14,714 nucleotides of DNA, taken from assembly GCA_003990745.1 (NCBI GenBank), contig RBNI01004061.1:1-14714 (forward strand). Direction: 5' to 3'. The notes beneath the pieces are model-generated. The model was given only the letters and a program-made list of their open reading frames with translations. It did no database searches and was not told the DNA's origin. Shown piece by piece: positions 1 through 8,894 of the stretch. Position numbers and translations under genes: made by a program. This DNA is from Jimgerdemannia flammicorona. Taxonomy: Eukaryota > Mucoromycota > Endogonomycetes > Endogonales > Endogonaceae. Every line of letters starts with the position of its first letter. The stretch's first letter is position 1.

Positions 1-12
1 AAAAAAAAAAAA
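1..12 (+). repeat. Poly-A at the window start inside the RT domain
   Basis: A12 directly abuts conserved RT coding sequence (YSNIAAPIYELL). The family has other residues before Tyr-Ser, so the run replaces real sequence or marks a break. Confidence 0.8.
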
Positions 13-527
13 GATACTCTAACATTGCAGCACCTATCTATGAGCTACTGAAGAAGGAGACCAAATTTGAATAGACCAAGGAATACCAAGAAACCTTCAA
101 TGAACTCAAGACTAGGTTGACCCAAGTACCTATCCTCAGAAGACCAGATTGGAACCTAGAATTCATCCTGCAGACAGATGCAAGTGCTATAGGACTTAGA
201 GCAGTCCTAGCTCAGAAGAAAGATGAATATAAATATGTTATCTCCTATGCAAGCTGAGGTACCCACAGAGCAGAACAGAACTACGAGTCATACAAGCTTG
301 AATACTTAGCAGTAGTTTGGGCAGTAGACAAGTTCTACTACTACCTTGCTAGGAAACACTTCACCATTCAAACAGACCATTCTGCTCTTGCCTGGCTACT
401 CCACACTCTGAACCCTAAAGGAATATATGCCAGATGGATCTACAGGCTGCAAGAGTATGACTGTACTATCAAGCACCACTCAGAAAAAACCAATACCAAT
501 GCTGATGCACTCTCAAGAACACCCTGA
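3..527 (+). pseudogene. pol: Retrotransposon RT C-terminus and RNase H, broken
   Basis: The reading frame starting at base 3 gives the end of the RT connection region (SNIAAPIYELLKK) and then a Ty3/gypsy RNase H. Acidic catalytic positions are visible: the Asp of QTDAS (177-179), the Glu of KLEYLAVVWA (300-302) and the Asp of TDHSAL (375-377). It closes with the DALSR motif typical of the RNase H end. Two in-frame stops interrupt it: TAG at 72-74, where the family has Trp, and TGA at 255-257, where an Arg is expected after YAS. A stop at 525-527 follows DALSRTP, and the pol sequence then continues one frame over, so a single-base indel lies near 515-525. In a live element this domain degrades the RNA strand during cDNA synthesis. 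The first codons (poly-Lys from the A12 run) do not fit the family and mark the edge artefact or break. Confidence 0.85.
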
Positions 528-1749
528 AACACCCCCATCAAGACTATTCAACATGAATAAAGAGCTATACTATGGATTAATCAGCTATCTTGGGCAGCAG
601 AAGATGCCTAACTATCTCAAACCCTGTACAATCACCATCATCAACTGGACTTGGAATCAGTTTGAACTAGACAACACTACACTCAGAAAAGAAGGAAAGC
701 TAGTAATACCCAAACACAGGAAGTATCAAATAATGAAGAAAGTGCATGAGCACGGACACCTAGGAGGAACTAACACATATGATAAGATAAGAAGAACTCT
801 ATAGTGGCCCAAGATGGAAGAAGACCTGTGCCAATTTTTCAAAGAGTGTGACAAGTGCCAAAAACAGAAATAAGATCAGCAATATCAGGCACCCAGGTCA
901 TCAAGAATTGAGCCTATTCCCTTTCACCACATTGCAATGGATATCATTGGACCACAACCAGTAACATTATCAGAAAACTGCTATATTATAGTTATTGTAG
1001 ACCTCTTCACTAAATGGATAGAGGCAGGAGCATTACAAGAAGCCAATGCCCCCTCTATAGCCGACTTCCTGCACCAAGAAATCATCTGCTGCTACAAGAC
1101 ACCGAAGCAAATCACAACAGACTGTGGCACAAAATTTGTCAATGAATTCTATGAGATAATGTATCAGAATTACAAGATCCAGCACATCAAGACCACTGTG
1201 TACCACCCTCAAGGAAATGGACAGACAGAGAGAACCAACAAGACTCTCAAAAACATTCTGGCAAAGATCTCAGAGACATATGAGAATTGGGATAATTATC
1301 TTCCAACTGCCCTCTCTATCCTACAAGACATATGGTCATAGAGCACACACTTTACCCCAAGGGAGCTGCTCTTCGGAGAAAAAGATTCTTATGAAACCTC
1401 AGCCACAAATCTAGATCTAACATGGAGATGGGTTGATGCAGAAATCCAGAGACTACACCAAATCAGGAAGAAAGCTGAAGATTACATCACCAAGTCATAA
1501 GTGCTGATAAGGAAGAATGCGGAAAAGAATTACAAGACCCTAGAACCCATCCAAATTGGAGAAAAGGTTCTACTGTATCGAAATATGGTAGAAGCCTCAT
1601 GGTCATGAAAACTGGAGCCCAAATGGGAAGGACCCTTCTATATGCAAGATATCAAGGGAACTACCTTCTGGCTTAGAAAAATCTCAGAGACCATACTGCC
1701 TACCATAGTACATAGGAACAGACTCAAGAAGTACTATGAACCTATATAA
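523..1749 (+). pseudogene. pol: Retrotransposon integrase, broken by stops
   Basis: One frame runs from about 523 to the terminal TAA at 1747-1749. It shows an HHCC zinc-binding domain (VHEHGH near 739-756, CDKC at 847-858), an integrase core starting at DIIGP, and a C-terminal module with WEGPF followed by VHRNRLKKYY. The catalytic triad is present: Asp 940-942, Asp 1120-1122 and Glu 1228-1230, with 35 residues between the second Asp and the Glu, which is exact DD35E spacing. In-frame stops are TAG 802, TAA 871, TAG 1339, TAA 1498 and TGA 1606. The last replaces what looks like Trp and others are consistent with Gln codons. No chromodomain is visible after the GPF module. It is an inactive relic whose catalytic residues have survived. 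Confidence 0.9.
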
Positions 1750-1974
1750 GAGAAGTAAAATGTGATAACTGCCTGTGAGGTTCTAGTCCGTGAATCATAA
1801 CAGCATGTCCTGTGACAAGCAGGCTATCTGTCTGGACCATTCTCTAAGAGATATGGCACCAGCAACTACTTATCTGTGAGACTTTCGAAGCCAGAGAAGT
1901 TTGAACCATCAACTGATTGGTCAAGATCAAAATCCAGCCCTTGCTCTATATGAAGGGAGTGACCCTTCACCAAT

Positions 1975-3185
1975 ATGCCAAAATACAAAGAGAAGATGCC
2001 AGCTCATAAACATCACTTTTCGACCCCTTGCCAGAGGTTATGGGATCAGCAAATTTTTCAAGACTGGACCAATGAATAAGGACACTTGGGAAGATCCTTA
2101 TTCAGGAGGAAGATGTAACAGTGACTCCAGAATGATGACATCAGTACAGGAGACAGTCTTTCCTTGCAAGCCATCAGATCAGAGTACAAGAAGATCATAT
2201 AGCATACAAGATGAGCAATAATGACCAACTGTGAGTCATTGTGACCATAGTTGAGTATCTTGAGGAATATAAAAGAAGGATCAAGAAACTGCAGTAGCAG
2301 CAACCAATAAGACCCACCAATCTCAAAATAGCTCAAAGACTTACTACAAATGAAATGCCTGCTGCCTGCCAAACCTCAAGGTCAAAGAACCACCAAGGTA
2401 CCTCAGTTGAAGAAAGGATGTTCCAAGACATCAGAAGAGCCATGAGGACCTGCTCAAGAAGGACCTCTAGTGTCGACCTGGATACTGGTGACCCTTATCA
2501 TTATATCCTCTACTACTATGAAATGGAAACAAGGATCACTATTGCTACCAAATGCCTCCAAATGTAGCAGGAGTACGAAATAAGAAACCTCCTCTGCCTG
2601 GAGTTCCCACAGACCAGCACTCAAGAGCTATAAGATGCCACTCCCATAGATATATGTGAAACAAGGACAGCTAAGAAGATCCATCAGATCTTCAGACATG
2701 CATCATGGTTGATTCCCAACTTGGAGTATGTTAGAGTCTCAGATTTCAGAGACCTGTTATCCCGCCATATCAATGTACTAGAAGCCAGAGTGGCTACAGA
2801 AGCCCAGTCCACTATCACCCTCAATAGTGATGAAGTAGAAGACTTCTGGTACCCTATCCTTCAGGACAACCCAGACCAATTCCTGCAAGAATTGATCTCA
2901 GTATTCTAAGGCCCAAGCATCCAGGTTAGACCTCCCCAAGACCCCACATTTGTTCCCTATTTTGTGAAAGAGAACCTCATAGACTGGAGAGCTCCAGACC
3001 TCCTTCCTGCTACCGAATGTGATGACATCATCAGCGATGATATCATCCCACATGATATATGCAAGATGTGTGACCTACATGATGACAATAATGAGACAGA
3101 TGAGATGTTCATGGACCTCATCTCCTTTGAAGACATCCTGACCTCTGATGATGAAGCCCCTATAGTCTTGAACATTCTGCTCTAA
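1975..3185 (+). pseudogene. Degenerate extra ORF downstream of pol, unknown function
   Basis: After the pol stop a second coding stretch can be followed. It opens at ATG 1975 (MPKYKEKMPAHKHH) and reads to TAA 2077, then continues one frame over from about 2080 to the TAA at 3183-3185, with internal stops TGA 2232, TAG 2295, TAG 2565, a TAA near 2631 and TAA 2907. Between the stops the composition is protein-like. A charged, helix-prone stretch (VEYLEEYKRRIKKLQ, then QQPIRP) could be a coiled coil. The C-terminal ~70 residues are strongly acidic (DDIISDDIIPHD; DDNNETDE). I see no zinc knuckle, protease or transmembrane segment, so this is neither an obvious gag nor an envelope gene. It could be a family-specific 3' accessory ORF or a captured host fragment. 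Function unknown. Confidence 0.5.
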
Positions 3186-3194
3186 GTCTCTTGG

Positions 3195-3263
3195 TTACAC
3201 TGAATAATGCCAGCACCAGTATTTGATGTAACACTGAATAATGCCAGCACTGGTATTCTGATG
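3195..3263 (+). repeat. Two tandem 34-35 bp copies at the LTR boundary
   Basis: Units 3195-3228 and 3229-3263 share ACTGAATAATGCCAGCAC followed by a C/T-variable CAGTATT / TGGTATT and a final TGATG. The pair straddles the place where the LTR should begin: TGTAACACTG at 3227 is a plausible TG start. The duplication therefore blurs the exact boundary and hides the polypurine tract that should precede an LTR. Confidence 0.75.
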
Positions 3264-3410
3264 TGATACCAAATTATATCAGCATCCTGAACCTATACAA
3301 CCATCAGTGCCAACCCTGGAACTTAGCAGTTTTTCTGTCCTGGCATTTTATTTTAGTTATTGGAATTTATATTTAACTTTATATCTTAGCAACCATTGAA
3401 TTATATTTTG

Positions 3411-3418
3411 TATAAATA
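3411..3418 (+). promoter_or_regulatory. TATA box of LTR
   Basis: TATAAATA sits inside the presumed LTR, in the right place for the U3 promoter that would drive the element's RNA. Transcription would begin about 25-30 bases downstream. Confidence 0.5.
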
Positions 3419-3437
3419 CCCCTCTTATTTCCTCTGA

Positions 3438-3443
3438 AATAAA
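3438..3443 (+). terminator. LTR polyadenylation signal AATAAA
   Basis: A canonical AATAAA lies 27 bases after the LTR TATA box. This spacing is expected for an LTR with a short R region; in the 3' LTR it would direct 3' end formation. Confidence 0.5.
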
Positions 3444-3639
3444 GTCAGTTCCTCTCAGTGCAATACACACACTTCCTTGCAAGCAATCTAAGAGATAACA
3501 AGACAGTTTAAAGATAAGAAGTTTGAGGACTATAAGACCTTGGGAAGGCACTCCAATAAGAACTTGCTTATAACAAACTTGAGTTAGTCTAAGAGATACA
3601 CCTTGAAGAGAATCTGGCATATTTGAAGGACTCGGCGAC

Positions 3640-4900
3640 CACTACATGACAGTAGTATCAGTAGTGCGATACAGAAATATTTGTGAATCATTTCCGACTC
3701 TGACGATTACTGAGAACACTGTTGTTGATGAAGTCGATGTTTTAAGGTCGGTAAAACATGATCGAGGTCGCGTTTCACACGTTCAACCTCCATCTTGATG
3801 GTTACTCTCTTTCCTATTCAAACGTGCAAACCTGTTCATCGAGTTGTTGTGTGCATAAAGTGCATGCCGCCTCTTTGTAATATCGGTGGATGTCTGAACG
3901 ATTGGAACTTTGGAGGGCATGCCCTCCTTGAATGAGTGTGTAGTAAAGGTCCACAACGGTGTAACGTGCTTTTACCCTAGATACCATAGCTTTCATTGCT
4001 ATTATTGCCCAACGAATATAATGAGGACTAAAAACCCTATGGACGAAGAAAGTGCGAGTGTGATGAATTGTGTCTTGACATTGCACATTGTATGCCATTT
4101 AATAGCCTTTGAGCAACAAATGATATCGGTATGGATGGAAAGGAACTCCGCATTTATGGTACATGAGAGTGTTATTAATCGTGTATCTGCCTTGCTATAC
4201 TCAAGTTTCTTGAATGTTCATGTAGATCTTCATCCTCACTATCTTACAACCACTCACTGGCCCCGTCCGAAGCGAAACGAGGTATGTTTTGCAATTGGCT
4301 GTCATGAGCGCCCTCAGAAGGTATGATTCGGCTAGGATATGGACACTTGTTCCATGATCTGCTATTATTGTTGCATTTTATCGGTGCCTAACGTTTGACT
4401 TCCTTATGGTCGACGTCCGATTTCCTTAATGAACTTCGGTAACATTTGCCTTCTTTGCTCAATTATCTGCGGTCGACGCTGGACTCCCTTACTCCAAGAT
4501 CTGCAGTCGATGTTCGACCCAAAAGAACGAGAAAGCGGAAAAACACCTTATATAATTAACATTCAAATTTCTTCATATTACGTGCCGTCCATTGATCTTG
4601 TCAAATTGTGGGTGATGCAGTAGAGAAATGTTTTTATTGGCATTATACGACAAACATGAGATATATAAGTACTGGACCTCACAGTGAGTTGAATGTCATC
4701 AAGTTCCTAAAAAAAAAAGAACGTCACGATAGAATCCTAATCCGAGAACGTATTCAGGCAGATTTTGCGGGACTTGAAGGGAGATATAGAGCTTTCATCA
4801 CTCCTTTTGGTGAAAATAAAAATATCAAATAAAACGTTTCCAAGATGAGCGGAAAACCGCATGCTGGGTTCTATTGGTCGCCGAACGGAAAATTATACCT
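3640..4900. other. Low-copy DNA without a defensible gene
   Basis: Base composition becomes more balanced after the LTR. Overlapping open frames exist on both strands, including a 138-codon plus-strand frame at 3910-4326, a 94-codon minus-strand frame at 3814-4098 and a 74-codon frame at 4608-4832. None has a recognisable motif, signal peptide or splice partners. The 4608-4832 frame has the most protein-like composition (charged, KKKERHDRILIRERI), but it begins beside an A10 run and has no visible promoter. I treat this stretch as intergenic or very old decayed sequence. Confidence 0.4.
4408..4517 (+). repeat. Three dispersed 13-mers related to GGTCGACGNNNGA
   Basis: GGTCGACGTCCGA (4408-4420), GGTCGACGCTGGA (4471-4483) and AGTCGATGTTCGA (4505-4517) are three relatives within 110 bases. 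The last two also share the preceding ATCTGC. They could be binding sites for a regulator or the remains of a short duplication. Nothing downstream tells me which. Confidence 0.35.
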
Positions 4901-5145
4901 GAAACACATACTTATCGTTAGTTCGGCTGTTCAGTATCGCCAATATGCACACCAGCCATAGATCTAGATCCCGAATTCATTGTCAGAAGCAGTTCGTGCA
5001 GACTTGGAATATTCTCCTTGCGGGGGCCATTGTCGCCGGTCTTATGTCGCAGATTGTTGCGGCTCCTCCTCTTCCGGTGGTGATGAGGGTCTGGATTGCG
5101 GGAGGCCTTACGACAGAGGGGGCGGACAGCTGGCAGTCCTGCAGG

Positions 5146-5153
5146 TATAAAAG
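5146..5153 (+). promoter_or_regulatory. Possible TATA box before a 47-codon ORF
   Basis: TATAAAAG lies in a GC-richer island (about 4970-5340) that stands out from the AT-rich sequence after 5450. An ATG with a short ORF follows 45 bases later. This is a weak promoter prediction from sequence only. Confidence 0.25.
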
Positions 5154-5197
5154 CTCGGCTATTAATACCCGATTTATAATCTGCGATGTAAGTTCGC

Positions 5198-5341
5198 ATG
5201 GAGTTGTTGCTTGTTGAGGAACATAATTATGCGTCCACTGGAAAGATTGCAAGGAAATCTGTGGCGAGACAGAAGATGGAGGGGAGCGGCAGTGCTGGCG
5301 GCTGTCAGCCCATTGGGTTTGATCCTGACTCCAAATCCTAA
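5198..5341 (+). CDS. Small unrecognised ORF (47 aa) or gene fragment
   Basis: The frame starts MELLLVEEHNYASTGK and continues with a basic RKSVARQK patch, then a Gly/Ser-rich GSGSAGG segment, ending at TAA 5339-5341. It follows a TATA box by 45 bases. Composition is protein-like, but I recognise no family. It may be the first exon of a lost gene, the remains of an exon, or chance. Immediately downstream another frame stays open briefly (KTEEQMQLSAVWSLWPG, ~5338-5390), which would fit a frameshifted relic. Overlapping frames on the minus strand (5252-4983 and 5199-4918) are equally open, so strand is not certain. Confidence 0.2.
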   Translation: MELLLVEEHNYASTGKIARKSVARQKMEGSGSAGGCQPIGFDPDSKS

Positions 5342-5625
5342 AAACCGAAGAGCAAATGCAATTATCTGCTGTATGGTCACTTTGGCCCGGGTGTAAGAAC
5401 TGAAGGTTCTAGCGAATTGCCAAATCGCTTCTAGATGGAACTTGCAAGCCATGTCACCAGGCTGATTAATTTTTAGACTCATCATTTTTTGGACAATTGT
5501 ACTAATTATGTATTATGTAAGCAATAATTATATTAACTAATATTGTATAATAAGGGGTAATATATACAATTGAAGAAGTAACAGTAAAAAATAGAGTACA
5601 AGGCTTTAAGATAGATACTGTGGCA
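5342..5625. other. AT-rich spacer
   Basis: This stretch leads into the duplicated kelch locus. Beyond the short open frame to about 5396 mentioned with the 47-codon ORF, I see no ORF, RNA gene or repeat of note. The sequence just before 5626 is loosely similar to that before 7116, so the duplication may begin slightly earlier than I can show. Confidence 0.4.
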
Positions 5626-7030
5626 GATTATATTAACTAAGGTGACTAAAAGATACAGAGTCAAAGGTTTATATACTGTTAATCTTAAAGAATTATAATG
5701 TCATGAGCTTTTGGTCTCACACTTACTAATTGAAACTCTCACAAAAGGCCATTCGGATCATTTTTATCTTATTGAGCCCTATTCCATCATCGGTGATAGA
5801 CTTCGGTGTTCAACCTAAGGTATCGAACTGATATTTTTCCATGCAAGCTGCTGTAGATTTTGTGGTCATGAATCGAAAGAATATCATCGAGATATATATA
5901 TATATTCAGAGAAAAATAGAGCCAGATACTCAAAATACGATAAATACTCGAAAAACTTGTCAGGCAGCAGCAAGTTATTGAAAGGACGATGAATTGACTA
6001 TTATTCCAGTCAGAATATATTGAAAGAAATTGTCGGAACGGATTGCGGATAAAAATTATATACCAATGGGCCACACGGAATTTTTCGGTAGCAGAAACCA
6101 TCCATTGTGTAACAACCACTTTCTGTAAGACGATTCTGCGAGGCTGCGAGGATAAATGAGAGATGATCGCCACAGATTAATCCAATCTAAGCCAAAAATA
6201 ACGCCAGGTGCCACAGGACGTTGTGTTTCATGGTTTGGGTAATAGTATCACAAGATCGGCGGAATTGCCCGTGCAGCACGCAGATCCCGGCTATCAACCG
6301 TTTATTCAGAGTTGTGATGAATCCTATTTCTCCTTCGCCTCTTTCCCGTTATCCTTTGCCAATACCATCATCATCAAAAATTTTGAAGTGAGAAATTTAG
6401 AGTTCCGTTTGACTAGTAGGATTTTGTAACTATGATTGGTGCGCAACACGTCCTGGTGTCGTCAGTCACAACCGGGAGAATGGGTGCTGGAACGGATTAG
6501 GGCACATGTTACCAAACAAAATAATTAAATACAAAATCGATCATTACATCGAAAATGTGTTATCAGCTCTATGCCACCCAAATTTTGACAGCCTACGGGA
6601 AGTTATAGGTCAGCCAGTCAATGTAGAACGACATTCTTCTACTCCTTGTATTATCAGGAGCACCATACATTAAGGTTCAAGTCACAAATAACTTCACACG
6701 ATACAGGATTGAAAACAGGTCATGAATGAATAATGGTGCCGATTCCAATGGTGATGGGCGTCGTTAACCCAGAAAACTGGGATAAAAGGCAGTTTTGTAA
6801 CTCCGCATCATGCGCGATGCTTTGGTTCCAACTAAATATCACCGGCACGATCCTGTCGCCGATCGCTTCCCTTACACCTATCGGAATTGCGGCTGGCTGG
6901 TCTGCGTAACATCGGCCTCGTTACGTAAAATTGAAGCGATTGACAGGACACAAAACTTCAATTTGGCATTGACGGCTTATCGTCGGCGCCATCATCACCT
7001 TCCTTATTGTCGGCAAAATGTGGCATGCTT
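5626..7030 (+). pseudogene. Decayed upstream copy of the kelch membrane-protein gene
   Basis: This region aligns in order with the live gene downstream. Promoter and 5' leader: 5626-6388 matches 7116-8071, including 37-base blocks with only three differences each (5841-5877 vs 7300-7336; 6088-6124 vs 7564-7600). The start codon ATG 8063-8065 corresponds to ATT 6380-6382, so initiation is lost. Exon 4 relic: 6821-6870 (TTGGTTCCAAC, then a DPVADR coding sense) matches the WIPTT..IPADR part of the live gene. Transmembrane relic: 6987-7023 matches 9904-9940 in 29 of 37 bases, with coding sense AIITFLIV against AILTFLIV. Most kelch exons and the tail are missing or unalignable by eye, so it is both internally deleted and mutated. 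I infer a head-to-tail gene duplication followed by decay. Confidence 0.75.
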
Positions 7031-7115
7031 AGTATAATAACAATAATACTCTAAGATTGTTTACTAAGATGAAATTATTTATTGAATAAAAATAAAATGA
7101 AAGGCCTCAAAAGAA

Positions 7116-8062
7116 GATTATATTAGAGTCAACGGTTCTATATACTGGTAAATTTTAAATAACTGTAGCGTCATCTCACTCTTACTCATTGTAACTTTCA
7201 TTGAAGACCGTTTGGGTCATTTGTACCTTTTCGACCCTTATTCTACCCCCGTGACAGACTCCAGCGTTCACCCCGAAGCCATCGAACTGATTGTTATTCA
7301 TGCAAGCTGCTGGAGATTTTGTAGTCATGAAACGAATGGATGTCATCGAGCGATATATACTCGGAGAACAATACTCAAAAACGATAGATACCCAAAGAAT
7401 TTGTTAGGTAGTTCCAAGTTATTGATGGATGATGGATTGACGTCAGGATAATATGGAATGGAAAAATAGAAATGGATTGCGGATGAAAATGACATACGAA
7501 TGGGTCGTTACGCTTACTGGGTGCACGCCACAAATATTCCACGGAACCTTTCCTGTCGGCGTCGTAGCAGAAACCATTCAGTGTGTAACAACTACTTTCT
7601 TCGAACCCCCATTTTCTGGTGCGCTAATTCTGCGAGGATAGAGTGGTCATGTGACAGAAACGGACGATCTCCACATGTATGATTAGTTAATCACCGTACG
7701 TCCACGTCTAAGCCAACAATAACGGTAGCGATGCCGGTTTGAAGGCAGCAAACAAATGTATCGTTCCGATTTGACTGTGGCGTTGCCTGTGTTTTGATAC
7801 TTAGAATGGTTTGAGCAACAAGTAATTAATTGATCTGCACGGTCTACGGTTATCGGGCAGTCCAATTCCCAGGAATTGTTTGCGTAACCCCCTATTTTCG
7901 ATCAGCGGAATGGCCATCTTAGTATCGGCTCGTGTGTCTTTTGAGAATGAAAGTATAAGTGTAACACACCGATCATGACTATCACCAGTTCATTCAGAGT
8001 TATGGCGAATCCTGTCTCTTCTTCGCGCATTTCCTTCACACAGCCAACATCATCAAAACCGA
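7116..8062 (+). promoter_or_regulatory. Upstream region of the kelch gene, duplicated
   Basis: About 950 bases without a convincing gene precede the kelch start. Its islands of strong similarity to 5626-6379 suggest it holds the promoter. The best conserved blocks are 7300-7336 (ATGCAAGCTGCTGGAG...) and 7564-7600 (AGCAGAAACC...GTGTAACAAC), plus the leader 7990-8056. No clean TATA box is conserved between the copies. In the leader an upstream ATG at 7975 opens an overlapping frame to 8199. It is absent from the decayed copy, so either transcription starts after it or it lowers translation. Small open frames here (7212-7451, 7453-7641, 7902-8090 minus) show no protein signature. Confidence 0.55.
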
Positions 8063-8829
8063 ATGTTGAAACACACCTTCTCAGTTGCAATCGTGGTGCT
8101 CAGTATAATAGCCGATCTTACTACGGCTTTCACTCCTCCCCCCCAGAGTCAGCAGGCTGCTGTCCTGATCAGCGACACAGTTTACGTCTACGGCGGTGAG
8201 AGGCAGGGTATTACTCAGAAAAACCTCTACACCCTAGATCTTTCGCAGCCCTGGAAATGCAGTAGCGCGCCATGGAATGACCGGACAAGCGACGCTGGCA
8301 ACTTCGATGTTCCCTTGACAGAATTACACGCGATGTGGCCGTCTCCGGATAGTCTTTCCTTTTATGTTTGGGGCGGTGGAAACAATGTAAAGATGGCATT
8401 AGCGCAGAGCGGATTTAATCAGTACAGCGTCGCCACGAGGAGTTGGTCGCGTCCGTCTGCCATTGCCAATATGCCGCAACAAAGAAGGGAGATGTCTGCC
8501 GCGTGGACTTCTACCGGGATTGCCTTCATCTGGTCCGGGCAAGGCGATAGTTCTACAGGTGGGTCGAAGTTTACCACATTTCCGCTGGACTATCCACCAG
8601 CCAACGTACACATCTGTCAATAAGTTTTAACAAATTGTATTTTTGTTGAACACAGGTCTTACCGCTGAGTATATGTTTGACGAAATGATTTCGTTTGATG
8701 CAACGAAGCTTACATGGAGCGTTGTCAACGTGTTGGGGCCGAAGCCTGTGCCTAAAATTAGATACACAACAATAATGCTCCCGTATAACTCGTCCGCTTT
8801 CTGTCTCATCTCAATTTTTGTGTTTTTGT

Positions 8830-8894
<65 letters not shown>

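Larger units (their letters stand above)
1..3605 (+). mobile_element. Degenerate Ty3/gypsy-type LTR retrotransposon, 3' portion
   Basis: The order RNase H, zinc-binding integrase, integrase core, GPF-type C-terminal module, extra ORF and LTR-like end is that of a Ty3/gypsy element read on the plus strand. The 5' LTR, gag, protease and most of the reverse transcriptase lie left of the window, which opens a few codons before the end of the RT connection region. Every coding part carries stops or a frameshift, so it cannot encode an active polyprotein. Codons are A-rich, unlike the kelch gene. The right boundary is approximate (about 3600-3615), because no target-site duplication can be checked without the left end. 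Confidence 0.85.
3227..3605 (+). repeat. Probable 3' LTR of the gypsy-type element
   Basis: The position just after the last ORF, a TG-type start (TGTAACACTG at 3227), a TATA box at 3411-3418 and AATAAA at 3438-3443 only 27 bases later form the compact promoter/poly(A) layout of an LTR. The end is unsure: candidate CA ends are the AGATACA finishing at 3600 and a TGGCA near 3620. CTAAGAGATA occurs twice (near 3488 and 3590). Without the 5' LTR the boundaries cannot be fixed. Confidence 0.55.

Noticed and set aside
4100..4130. TTTGAGCAACAA shared with the kelch upstream region near 7812
   Set aside because: The match is 12 bases and does not extend, so it does not support a third copy of the kelch locus.
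3910..4326. 138-codon open frame on the plus strand
   Set aside because: It has no motif, domain or promoter, and an open frame overlaps it on the minus strand. Length alone is weak evidence in this composition.
6876..6910. A second transmembrane-like relic (ATCGGAATTGCGGCTGG) in the decayed kelch copy
   Set aside because: Similarity to the 9870-9900 region is short and gapped. The match at 6987-7023 is much better and in the expected order.
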